From the NCBI GenBank assembly GCA_005116945.1, contig SWDH01000031.1, positions 216,925 through 280,924 of the forward strand: a stretch of 64,000 nt of DNA. Direction: 5' to 3'. The notes under the pieces were generated by a model, which did not search any database, had not been told where the DNA came from, and worked only from the letters and a program-made list of their open reading frames with translations. The translations under genes were made by a program, and so were the position numbers. Below are positions 8,805 through 16,938 of the stretch, piece after piece. The DNA is from Nitrospira sp. Lineage in GTDB: Bacteria; Nitrospirota; Nitrospiria; Nitrospirales; Nitrospiraceae. Positions within the stretch are counted from its first letter, which is position 1, and each line of letters begins with the position of its first letter.

Positions 8805-8888
8805 GCCGAAGTGGTGAAATGGCAGACACGCACGTTTGAGGGGCGTGTGGCGCAAGCCGTGCGGGTTCAAGTCCCGCCTTCGGCACCA
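8805..8888 (+). tRNA. tRNA-Leu (anticodon GAG)
   Basis: The acceptor stem GCCGAAG pairs with CTTCGGC, followed by discriminator A and an encoded CCA. The D-arm region contains TGGTGAAATGGCAGAC. The anticodon stem CACGT/GCGTG closes the loop TTGAGGG with anticodon GAG. A long variable arm (TGGCGCAAGCC), as in class II tRNAs, precedes the T-arm GCGGGTTCAAGTCCCGC. All this fits tRNA-Leu reading CUC/CUU codons. Length is 84 bases including CCA. Confidence 0.96.
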
Positions 8889-9249
8889 TCTTATTCGCGG
8901 GTTTATGTACAAGCCCTGGGCGTCGGTTGTGTGGGCCGTGCAGATTTGAATCGCTCGTTCGTTCCCGTACCCTCCTGATTCCGTCCGCAAAGAATCACTG
9001 GTGTGGGTGGGCAGCAATGCGGTTCTTTCTTCCTGATCGACTCCAACAGGACAGGGCTTGGGTTTGTTATAGAGCCGCTCGTTGCACATCTCTGGTTTTC
9101 CATGTCTTCCCGTTCACGCATCTTCATGACCGTCCTACTCAATTAGGTGGCAGAAGCACGATCATCGCTGGTGCGTTTCACCACTTTGATACTAATGATC
9201 TGCACCTATCCGCAATACATCGCCATCTTGCACGCCAAGGAGTCGCACG
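8889..9249. other. Intergenic stretch between tRNA-Leu and the sensor kinase
   Basis: No convincing gene on either strand. The only recognisable signal is AAGGAG at about 9236, which serves the kinase start at 9250. I see no repeat copies or clear terminator. Confidence 0.6.
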
Positions 9250-12200
9250 ATGAGTCATACCGGCCATCTTTCTGAACTCGAGGTACTACGCAGCCAAGTC
9301 GACGACCTCTCGCGCCAGCTGGCCGAGCGGGATCGTTCGGCGCAGGACTTGCGCGAGCACTCGGCAATGCTGCGCGCGATTGTCGAAGGTACCGCAATGG
9401 AAACAGGCGAAGAATTTTTCGCGGCCTTGGTGAGACATCTGACGACAGTGCTACACATCAAGTACGCAGTCATTGGGGAAGTACAGGGAGATCACATCAA
9501 GAAAATCCGCACCCTGGCTGTCTCAGCTGGCGGCGTTCTCGTCGACAACTTCGACTATGAACTTGCCGATACGCCCTGTGCCACCGCCCTGACGCAGAGC
9601 TTCACCTGTTTCGACCGGGATGTCCAGGCCACGTTTCCTCAGTTCCAGCGTTTGACAGACCTCGGCGCCGAGAGCTACTGCGCGGTCCCGATCCGGACGA
9701 AAGGTGGAGCCGCCGTTGGGCTGCTCGTCGTGATGGATACCAAGCCCCTGGAGCATAGGGACTTTCTACCGTCACTGTTGGAAGTCTTTGCCCCGCGCAT
9801 TGCTGCAGAGTTTGAGCGGATGCGCGCCGAACAGGAACGTGCTCAGGCTCTGGCCGACTTACACAATGTCATAGAGACGATCCCCGATATCGTGTTTGCC
9901 CTCGACCGCCAAGGCAACGTGGTGAAATGGAATCGGCGTCTCGGGGATGTCACGGGATACAGCTCTGAGGAATTATTGAACAAGCCGGCATTGTCATTCG
10001 TGCCTCCGGACGAACAGGCCCGCACCGCCGCTGCCATTGAGCGGGTTTTCACGGCAGGGTACGCCGAACTCGAAGGCCATCTCCTAACCAAAGAGCGCCG
10101 CCTCATTCCCTATCACTGGACCGGCGCGTTGCTCAAGAATCGTGACGGAGAGCCCATCGGTATCACCGGAATTGCGCGAGACGTATCTGAACAGAAGCGG
10201 GCGGAAGAGGCTTTGCGTAGGAGTGAAGAGCGTTTCGCACTGGCTGTAGAGGGATCGAACGATATTTTCTGGGATGCCCACCGGCTTCCAGCCGAGCCAT
10301 GGTATGCCCCGCAGACTCCGATCTGGTGGTCGCCACGAGTCCGTCAACTGCTGGGACTACAAGAATCAGACTTGTTTGAGACGTTCGAGCAATGGGCCAC
10401 TCGGCTCCATCCCGATGATAAGGATCGCGTGTTCGGCCAGTTGACTGCGCACATTGAGCGTCGAGTTCCGTACAATGTTGAGTACCGGCTACGCACCAAT
10501 CGAGGAGACTATCGATGGATTCGCGGGCGCGGGCAGGCACTGTGGGATGAGGAGGGAGAGCCTTGTCGCATGTCGGGCTCATGTCAAGACATCACCGAGC
10601 ATAAGCAGATGGAAGAAGAGAGGCAGAAGCAGGAAGTACTCATCACACTGATGCTGAGTACTGGCCCCGCTTGCATCAAGCGCGTCTCGGCCGATGGCGT
10701 GCTCCTACATATGAATCCAGCTGGATTGAAATTGGTCGAAGCGTGCGGAGAGCCTGAGGTGGTCGGGCGTTCGGTATTCGACCTTGTCATCCCCGAGCAT
10801 CGTGACGCCTTCATCAGTATGCATCGGAGTGTGATTGAGGGGCACGCGCGCACATTACAGTTCGAAATTCAGGGCCTCAAGGGAACTCGCCGGTGGACAG
10901 AGAGCTACGCTGTGCCATTTCGGAATCCCGTCACGGGGCAAACAGAACAACTGGCGGTCACTCACGACATCACCGAGCGCAAGCAAGTGGAAGAGACCTT
11001 ACGGTTGAGCGAGGAACGATTCCGGGCCGTGTTCGAAAATGCGGCGGTGGGAATTGCCGTCGGCAGTCATACGACGGGAACTGGTATCGACCAGGTCAAT
11101 CCCGTATTTGCCTCGATGCTTGGATACACACCAGAAGAGCTTTGCCACCTTGGCATGAAAGGTCTCACTTTTCCGGACGACATCTCGGCCAGCAAGGAAT
11201 TGCTGAAGCAGCTGGTTGAAGGCACCAGGAGTCACGGAACTATTGAGAAGCGATACGTGAAGAAAGATGGATCTCTAATGTGGGCTCAAACCACAGTCTC
11301 CAACATTTTCGACAGTCATGGACGTTACCTCAGTTCGATCGCCCTCATTCAGGACATCACCGAGCGCAAGCGAGTGGACGAGGCGTTGCGGGCAAGTGAA
11401 GAACGGTATCGGGATTTGTACAACGAAACCCCGACCATGTACTTCACGCTTGCAGTGGACGGCACGGTGTGTTCCGTCAACCGTTTCGGCGCGGGGCAGC
11501 TCGGGTATCAGGTTGATGAACTCGTCGGACAATCTGTGCTGGGCCTCTTTCACCAAGACGATAAGGAAACTGTTGTAGCTGTTCTATCCGAGTGTTTTGC
11601 GAATCCGGAGGAAACGAGACACTGGGCATTTCGGAAAGTACGGAAGGACGGGAGCATTGTGTGGGTGAGGGAAACAGCCCGTGTGGGTCAGTCTTCTTCT
11701 GGAGAGACAGTCGCGTTCGTGACATGCGAAGACATTACCGAGCGTAAGCAGGTGGAAGCGGCGCTTCAGGTTTCGCAGGAAAAGCTACGGCAGGCTCTCC
11801 AAGCCTCCAATACAGGATTGTGGGAATGGAACACGGACACAAGTGAGGTCTTGCTCTCCAGAGAATGGAAACGCCAGATTGGGCATGAGGAAGCTGACCT
11901 TGCCAATGCGTTCTCGACGTGGGAGACCCATCTGCATCCAGACGATCACGATCGGGCCATCGCGTTCGTGCAGGCCTATCTGGCCAATCCTCTTGGCGAG
12001 TATCAGCAGGAATTCCGCTTACGGCACAAGGATGAGACCTACCGATGGATCGAGGCTCGGGCCTCGTTTGTGACTGAGCCTGATGGCCGGCGGGTTCGCC
12101 TCCTCGGATCGCACACCGACATCACTGACCGCAAGAGGGTGGAGCAGGAGCAAGTTCGCCTCATCGAGGATTTGACGCGTTCGCAACAACACTTTCAATC

Positions 12201-13206
12201 CCTCTTCAACTTGACTCCCTCCGCTGTCGGGATCAGTACCGTGGCGGAAGGTCGGTTTATTGATGTGAATGAGGGGTTTAGCCGGCTGACCGGTTACATG
12301 CGAGAAGAAGTGATGGGCCGTACGACATTAGAATTGGGGCTATGGGCCGATGTGTCGGAACGCGAATCTGTGCTCCGGGAAATTCAGGAACAGGGTTACT
12401 TGCACAATCAGGAAGGGCTGCTCCGTACCAAGTCCGGAGAGATTCGCTCACTCATGGTCTCCGTCGAATCGATCCAACTCGGGTCTACTCCCTGCCTGAT
12501 CTATCTGTGCCATGACATCACCGAGCGCAAGCGCATGGAAGACGCTCTACGCGCGCGAGAACGTGAGTTGCAATCTGCGCTTCAAGAACGCGAACGGATC
12601 AGCCAAGACCTTCATGATGGCATCTTGCAGTCGCTTTTTGGGGTGGGGCTCAACCTCGAGGTGACCAAATCGTTGATGCCTCAAAAAACACGCAAGACGG
12701 CCGGCGGATCACTCGATAAATCCATCGATCAATTGAACCGTGTCATGCGCGAGATCCGGAACTTTATCGCGGGGCTGGACTCCGAATTGTTCGAGGGAAA
12801 GGACTTGCCGGCGGCGCTGAAGCATTTGCTGGAATCACTGACAGAAAACCAGCCTACGCGTGTGCGTTTTGCAGTCGAGGATCGTGCCGCGAAAGCCTTA
12901 TCGGCTGAACAGTCTCTGCACCTGTTCCGCGTCATCCAAGAAGCGGTGAGTAATTGTATCCGGCACGGCCATGCGCAAGAGGCGAGAGTGTCGCTTAAGC
13001 TGCTGAAGCAGGGGGTCCGGTTGAGGATTCGCGACGACGGCCGTGGATTCAGCCAGGACACCGTCAAAACGGGTGGGTACGGGTTGCGTAACATGGCCGC
13101 CCGCGCGAAGAAGATAGGAGGGCGGTTCACCATCTTGTCCAAGGAGAATGAGGGGACACGTATCATCCTCGATTTGCCGAAGGAGGTTCCCCATTTCTCC
13201 CGCTAA
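9250..13206 (+). CDS. GAF plus seven-PAS sensor histidine kinase (NarL/DegS-type)
   Basis: A 1318-residue kinase with no membrane segments, so probably cytosolic. A short coiled coil (1-45) precedes a GAF domain (about 50-200) and seven PAS/PAC units (about 205-1090). Each unit ends in a DITERK-like sequence (DVSEQK, DITEHK, DITERK, DITERK, DITERK, DITDRK, DITERK). The HisKA_3 dimerisation helix carries the phospho-acceptor in SQDLHDGILQSLFGVG, and the ATPase domain ends with RIRDDGRGFS and GGYGLRNMAARA. ATG is preceded by AAGGAG at 7 bp. The response regulator overlaps or abuts its 3' end, so the two form a two-component pair. The signal sensed cannot be deduced. Confidence 0.93.
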   Translation: MSHTGHLSELEVLRSQVDDLSRQLAERDRSAQDLREHSAMLRAIVEGTAMETGEEFFAALVRHLTTVLHIKYAVIGEVQGDHIKKIRTLAVSAGGVLVDNFDYELADTPCATALTQSFTCFDRDVQATFPQFQRLTDLGAESYCAVPIRTKGGAAVGLLVVMDTKPLEHRDFLPSLLEVFAPRIAAEFERMRAEQERAQALADLHNVIETIPDIVFALDRQGNVVKWNRRLGDVTGYSSEELLNKPALSFVPPDEQARTAAAIERVFTAGYAELEGHLLTKERRLIPYHWTGALLKNRDGEPIGITGIARDVSEQKRAEEALRRSEERFALAVEGSNDIFWDAHRLPAEPWYAPQTPIWWSPRVRQLLGLQESDLFETFEQWATRLHPDDKDRVFGQLTAHIERRVPYNVEYRLRTNRGDYRWIRGRGQALWDEEGEPCRMSGSCQDITEHKQMEEERQKQEVLITLMLSTGPACIKRVSADGVLLHMNPAGLKLVEACGEPEVVGRSVFDLVIPEHRDAFISMHRSVIEGHARTLQFEIQGLKGTRRWTESYAVPFRNPVTGQTEQLAVTHDITERKQVEETLRLSEERFRAVFENAAVGIAVGSHTTGTGIDQVNPVFASMLGYTPEELCHLGMKGLTFPDDISASKELLKQLVEGTRSHGTIEKRYVKKDGSLMWAQTTVSNIFDSHGRYLSSIALIQDITERKRVDEALRASEERYRDLYNETPTMYFTLAVDGTVCSVNRFGAGQLGYQVDELVGQSVLGLFHQDDKETVVAVLSECFANPEETRHWAFRKVRKDGSIVWVRETARVGQSSSGETVAFVTCEDITERKQVEAALQVSQEKLRQALQASNTGLWEWNTDTSEVLLSREWKRQIGHEEADLANAFSTWETHLHPDDHDRAIAFVQAYLANPLGEYQQEFRLRHKDETYRWIEARASFVTEPDGRRVRLLGSHTDITDRKRVEQEQVRLIEDLTRSQQHFQSLFNLTPSAVGISTVAEGRFIDVNEGFSRLTGYMREEVMGRTTLELGLWADVSERESVLREIQEQGYLHNQEGLLRTKSGEIRSLMVSVESIQLGSTPCLIYLCHDITERKRMEDALRARERELQSALQERERISQDLHDGILQSLFGVGLNLEVTKSLMPQKTRKTAGGSLDKSIDQLNRVMREIRNFIAGLDSELFEGKDLPAALKHLLESLTENQPTRVRFAVEDRAAKALSAEQSLHLFRVIQEAVSNCIRHGHAQEARVSLKLLKQGVRLRIRDDGRGFSQDTVKTGGYGLRNMAARAKKIGGRFTILSKENEGTRIILDLPKEVPHFSR

Positions 13207-13843
13207 GAAGTCAATTCGCCTGCTGCTAGTGGACGATCACGAAGTGGTCCGTGTCGGCTTGCGCACCGTCTTGCACAAAAACCACGGCATTACCGTTGTC
13301 GGCGAGGCTGGATCCAAAGCCGCCGCAGTACAGGCGGTCAAGCGGCTCAAACCGGACATCGTTCTGATGGATGTCCGACTCCCGGATGGCTCCGGGGTTG
13401 AAGCGTCCCGTGACATATTCGCCGAGCACCCCGCGACACGCATCATTTTTCTCACGTCCTATATGAATGGTGATTCCGCACGGGCAGCCATGCTGGCAGG
13501 CGCACAGGGGTATGTCGTCAAAAATATTGACTCTGACCAGCTGATTCGATCGATTCTTGGCGTTTACAATGGCCAATCGATGTTCGATCCGGTCCTTACC
13601 CAGCAGGCGTTGAGTAGGAATGTTGGGTCGGTTGAAGCCCGTTTGGAGCGGGAACCATCCCTCGCTCCTCAAGAAGAGCGAGTCCTGGCGCTGATGGCGG
13701 AAGGTTTGACGAATAAGGAAATTGCCGTCTCACTGCAACTCAGTGACAAGACGGTCAAGAACTATGTCGCCAACATGTTCCAAAAGCTGCAGATCTCACG
13801 ACGTGCGCAAGCTGCCGCCTACTTCGTAAAACGTCAGCTCTGA
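13193..13843 (+). CDS. NarL/FixJ-family response regulator
   Basis: Receiver domain (about residues 8-120) with the acidic pair in LLVDDHEVV, phospho-acceptor Asp in VLMDVRLPDGSG and Lys in YVVKNID. It is joined to a LuxR-type helix-turn-helix (EERVLALMAEGLTNKEIAVSL, then DKTVKNYVANM). It overlaps the kinase gene by 14 bp and is surely its partner. The start is uncertain. An ATG at 13148 gives a non-family leader read across kinase codons. A strong AGGAGG site lies 6 bp before an ATT codon at 13193, which would give ISPAKKSIRLLLVDD; that rare start is chosen here. Confidence 0.88.
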   Translation: MSPAKKSIRLLLVDDHEVVRVGLRTVLHKNHGITVVGEAGSKAAAVQAVKRLKPDIVLMDVRLPDGSGVEASRDIFAEHPATRIIFLTSYMNGDSARAAMLAGAQGYVVKNIDSDQLIRSILGVYNGQSMFDPVLTQQALSRNVGSVEARLEREPSLAPQEERVLALMAEGLTNKEIAVSLQLSDKTVKNYVANMFQKLQISRRAQAAAYFVKRQL

Positions 13844-14115
13844 GGAGGCGCCTGCGCGATCCAGAGTTGAGAATTCGACGTTCAGTACCCCTCAGATCCT
13901 TTTCTCTCACCAGCCCCGTTTCCCTCGTGAGATTATCTGGTCAGAGGCACATGCTCCTATGTGACTGTGGTCGCCGTCGACATTCTTTCGGCACAGACAA
14001 TGACGAATTGTTTGCCCGCTCACGTGGGAGATGATACAGTCCAGAAGTGTTTTCTGGAAGGCACGCCATGTGAGGAACCGAGGTCCGGAATCATCCACCG
14101 AAGCCGAGGTGCACA

Positions 14116-14517
14116 ATGTCATCCATCCTTGTCGTCGACGACGAAGACCAAATCCGCCGGTTGATTTGCCAAGCATTAGAGGGGGCAGGCTATCACGTCA
14201 CGGAAGCGCGTGATGGGAAGGAGGCTCTCCGTCTGTATCGGTTAGCTCCAGCAGATCTGGTCATTATGGACGTGCTTATGCCAGATCAGGATGGCTTGGA
14301 GACCACCGTTGCATTGCGACAGGAGTCTCCCGATGTGAAAATCATTGTGATTACCGGTGGCAGTGACATGATTGGCATCCTCAATTATCTCGATGTGGCC
14401 ACAATGTTGGGTGCTCACCGCACGCTTCAAAAACCTTTTGAGCTGAAGACTCTCCTCGAATCCATCCACGCTGAATTACAGGCTCCTAGCCCACAGGCGG
14501 CGTATTCGGACCCGTGA
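14116..14517 (+). CDS. Single-domain response regulator (CheY-like)
   Basis: A 133-residue receiver alone: acidic pair in ILVVDDEDQI, phospho-acceptor in VIMDVLMPDQDG, Thr/Ser in IVITGGSD and Lys in LQKPFEL. It has no output domain. Its stop codon TGA is formed inside a GTGAAGC heptad that begins the following repeat region. It may relay phosphate from one of the nearby kinases; no cognate kinase is adjacent. Confidence 0.88.
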   Translation: MSSILVVDDEDQIRRLICQALEGAGYHVTEARDGKEALRLYRLAPADLVIMDVLMPDQDGLETTVALRQESPDVKIIVITGGSDMIGILNYLDVATMLGAHRTLQKPFELKTLLESIHAELQAPSPQAAYSDP

Positions 14518-14716
14518 AGCGTATCTCGTGAAGCGTCGTTCCTGAATGGTGAGCGAGACAAGCACGGCGTGCGCGACAGGCTTGATACGACGTTCGAAGT
14601 TCCGAAAACCTAGAATTTCGGACCTCGAACTTCCCCCCCCTCGTCCCGCTTTTCTCGCACGGCTCACGAGTCTCGCGCAAATAACGAGATACGCGTCACG
14701 TTTCACGCTTCACGGA
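14514..14716. repeat. Long imperfect inverted repeat bounded by GTGAAGC heptads
   Basis: About 200 bp that can fold on itself. The left flank has GTGAAGCGTATCTCGT and the right flank ACGAGATACGCGTCACG followed by heptads in inverse orientation. Internal blocks (GTGAGC, GTGCG, AAGTTC, TCCGAAA) recur as complements in the right order around a centre near 14610. It separates the receiver gene from purE and begins within the receiver's stop codon. The rest of the gap to 14824 holds nothing recognisable except a possible purE leader. Confidence 0.65.
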
Positions 14717-14824
14717 TCGTCGGAGGAGAGTGGCCGCGCTTGACCATCGGTCGGAGAATCGCTATGGTGAGAAATTCGTTAGAGCCATAGGTCTGAGCGC
14801 TGCAGGGGAAGGATCCGCGCATAT

Positions 14825-15403
14825 ATGTCTCGTCTTTATAGGGAGCCACAGTCACGGCGGCGCGGATCGGATCGTGTGCATCCCTTGGTTGGCGTGTTAG
14901 GCGGAAGCAAGTCTGATTTCCCGATCTTAGAAAAAGCCACAGCCATTCTGACGGATCTCGGAGTTCCGCACGAATTGATGGTCGTCTCTGCGCATCGAAC
15001 CCCGGATCGCTTATTCTCGTATGCAGAACAAGCTCCCGGCCGGGGAATCGAAGTCATTATCGCCGGGGCTGGAGGCGCTGCCCATCTTCCCGGGATGCTG
15101 GCTGCGAAAACCCATCTGCCGGTCATCGGTGTCCCGATTCCGACCGAGAATCTTCGCGGACTCGATTCGCTTCTCTCCATCGTGCAAATGCCCAGAGGGA
15201 TTCCGGTCGCCACGGTGGCCATCGGTGGGGCGGAAAATGCCGGATTGCTTGCTGCACAAATCTTAGCAGGCCGGTATCCAGCGATTGCCGCTCGCGTGAA
15301 ATTATTCCGCCAGGCACAGACGGACGCGGTGCTCCGGTCTCCTGAAGCAAAGGGACTGGTAACTGGAACGAAAGGTCCGGGCCGTCCGAGCCGACAATCG
15401 TGA
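14825..15403 (+). CDS. purE: N5-carboxyaminoimidazole ribonucleotide mutase
   Basis: Converts N5-CAIR to CAIR in purine synthesis. The catalytic fold is shown by [15 protein letters not shown] (about 20-34), [13 protein letters not shown] (about 52-64), [15 protein letters not shown] and VIGVPI, then [20 protein letters not shown]. At 192 residues it is slightly longer than the usual 160-175, owing to a polar N-terminal tail and a basic C-terminal tail. Its TGA overlaps the GTG of purK, giving coupled translation. Confidence 0.95.
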   Translation: MSRLYREPQSRRRGSDRVHPLVGVLGGSKSDFPILEKATAILTDLGVPHELMVVSAHRTPDRLFSYAEQAPGRGIEVIIAGAGGAAHLPGMLAAKTHLPVIGVPIPTENLRGLDSLLSIVQMPRGIPVATVAIGGAENAGLLAAQILAGRYPAIAARVKLFRQAQTDAVLRSPEAKGLVTGTKGPGRPSRQS

Positions 15404-16578
15404 CGGCGGGCGTTATCGCACCTGGATCTGTCCTGGGCGTCCTGGGCGGTGGACAATTAGGCGCCATGTTCACCGTCGCAGCATGTCGCCTCGGGTATCA
15501 CGTCGCTGTCTGGGATCCAGATCCAGACGCGCCGGCTCATCGTGTTGCCACGCACAGCTTCCCCTTCTCCTTCACCGACCAACAGGTTCTGACGCGGTTT
15601 GCCGATCTGGTCAGTGTCGTGACCTATGAATGGGAAAATGTCCCGGTGGAACTCTGTCGCGCGCTAGAGCAGCGGAAGCCGGTTCGTCCATCGAGTGCTA
15701 TCCTGAGCGTGATTCAAGACCGCATCGCACAAAAAAACTTCTTGGCCACCAACGGATTTTCTGTTCCTCCCTTCGCAGCCCTGGCTTCTCCCGATCAATT
15801 ATTGTCGACGGTCAGGCAAGTTGGGTTTCCCGCTCTCTGTAAAACAGCAACAGCTGGGTATGACGGCAAGGGGCAGTGGAGAATTCCCCACGAGTCCGAT
15901 ATTCCAGAGGTGGAACAAGCCGTATTGGAGTCTGCTCGCCCCGACATGCGATGGATCGTGGAGTCGTTGGTGTCGTTTGAACGGGAGCTTTCAATCCTGG
16001 TGGTTCGCGGATCTGACGGACAGAGTTGTACGTATCCCATGGTTGAGAATGAACATGAAGAAGGAATTCTTCGAGCCACCATGGTGCCGGCGCCGGGATC
16101 GTCTGCTGTGGCCGACCAAGCCGCCGCGCTTGCCATTCAGGTCGTCGATCGCCTGGAGGGAGTCGGAGTATTTTGTCTCGAATTGTTTCATCTGCCTACC
16201 GGGGAATTGCTCATTAACGAGATCGCTCCGCGGCCTCATAATTCAGGCCATTACACGCTCGATGTGTGCACGGTGTCTCAGTTTGAGCAACAGGTTCGTG
16301 TGATCTGCGGGATGCCGCTTGGTGAAGTGCGCCTGCTGAGTCCAGCCGTCATGCTGAATCTTATCGGAGACGATGCTGTCTCCCTCATGAAGGGTGAAGG
16401 ATGTCGTACGCTGCTGGATATTCCTGGTGCGGTACTCCATCTCTACGGCAAGCATGTCATTCGTCCTCGCCGCAAAATGGGGCATGTCACATTCCTCGGA
16501 GAAACGCTCGGTCTTGCCCTCGATCGTGCGAAGCAATTTCGCGACGGTCTCGCAAGCGGTCCCCCTGCCTCCGGGTAA
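15400..16578 (+). CDS. purK: N5-carboxyaminoimidazole ribonucleotide synthase
   Basis: ATP-grasp enzyme making N5-CAIR from AIR, bicarbonate and ATP. The N-terminal pre-ATP-grasp domain begins [16 protein letters not shown]. The ATP-grasp core shows [30 protein letters not shown] and [19 protein letters not shown], with the family's HNSGHYTLD. The start is GTG at 15400, overlapping the purE stop. Length (392) is normal. Confidence 0.95.
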   Translation: MTAGVIAPGSVLGVLGGGQLGAMFTVAACRLGYHVAVWDPDPDAPAHRVATHSFPFSFTDQQVLTRFADLVSVVTYEWENVPVELCRALEQRKPVRPSSAILSVIQDRIAQKNFLATNGFSVPPFAALASPDQLLSTVRQVGFPALCKTATAGYDGKGQWRIPHESDIPEVEQAVLESARPDMRWIVESLVSFERELSILVVRGSDGQSCTYPMVENEHEEGILRATMVPAPGSSAVADQAAALAIQVVDRLEGVGVFCLELFHLPTGELLINEIAPRPHNSGHYTLDVCTVSQFEQQVRVICGMPLGEVRLLSPAVMLNLIGDDAVSLMKGEGCRTLLDIPGAVLHLYGKHVIRPRRKMGHVTFLGETLGLALDRAKQFRDGLASGPPASG

Positions 16579-16938
16579 TTCCCTTCATTCGGCTGGATTG
16601 GCCACCACCCGGCATCAACCGACAGGATGGCGTGAGTAGGGCCAACAGTCTCTTACGACGCATACCTAATTGACTCCAATCTGCGAGCCATTGTTTGGCC
16701 ATTCTGCCTCGTTCTATTTTGTGACTCGTTGTGGAGAGATGAACCAAATAGTTCAGTTCCTCAGGCAAAGGCCACGGAAAAACCGCGGGGTTCGCCCTGT
16801 TTGCATATCGGTACAGGACTTGCTCCACTCCTAGCCGGATCCGGGATACGCCCGCCCTCACCGTTCTCGAAGCATCAGGATTAGTACAGAAGCGACGCTT
16901 CACGCAGGACGCGGTTGCACGAACAGGAGACCATACAG
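16579..16938. other. Intergenic stretch; possible minus-strand gene remnant
   Basis: No gene is certain. An open minus-strand frame covers it (16487-17017) and contains GVEQVLYRYANRANPAVF and MAKQWLADWSQLGMRRK, which read more like protein than random frame, with a possible GTG start near 16863. The frame continues into purK antisense sequence, so it may be chance or a decayed gene. A GAAGCGACGCTTCACGC palindrome near 16890 resembles the heptad family. AGGAG at about 16925 serves the next gene. Confidence 0.4.

Noticed and set aside
9250-13206. Repeated DITERK segments considered as DNA repeats
   Set aside because: They are protein-level PAC motifs of consecutive PAS domains; the underlying DNA is diverged and belongs to one gene.
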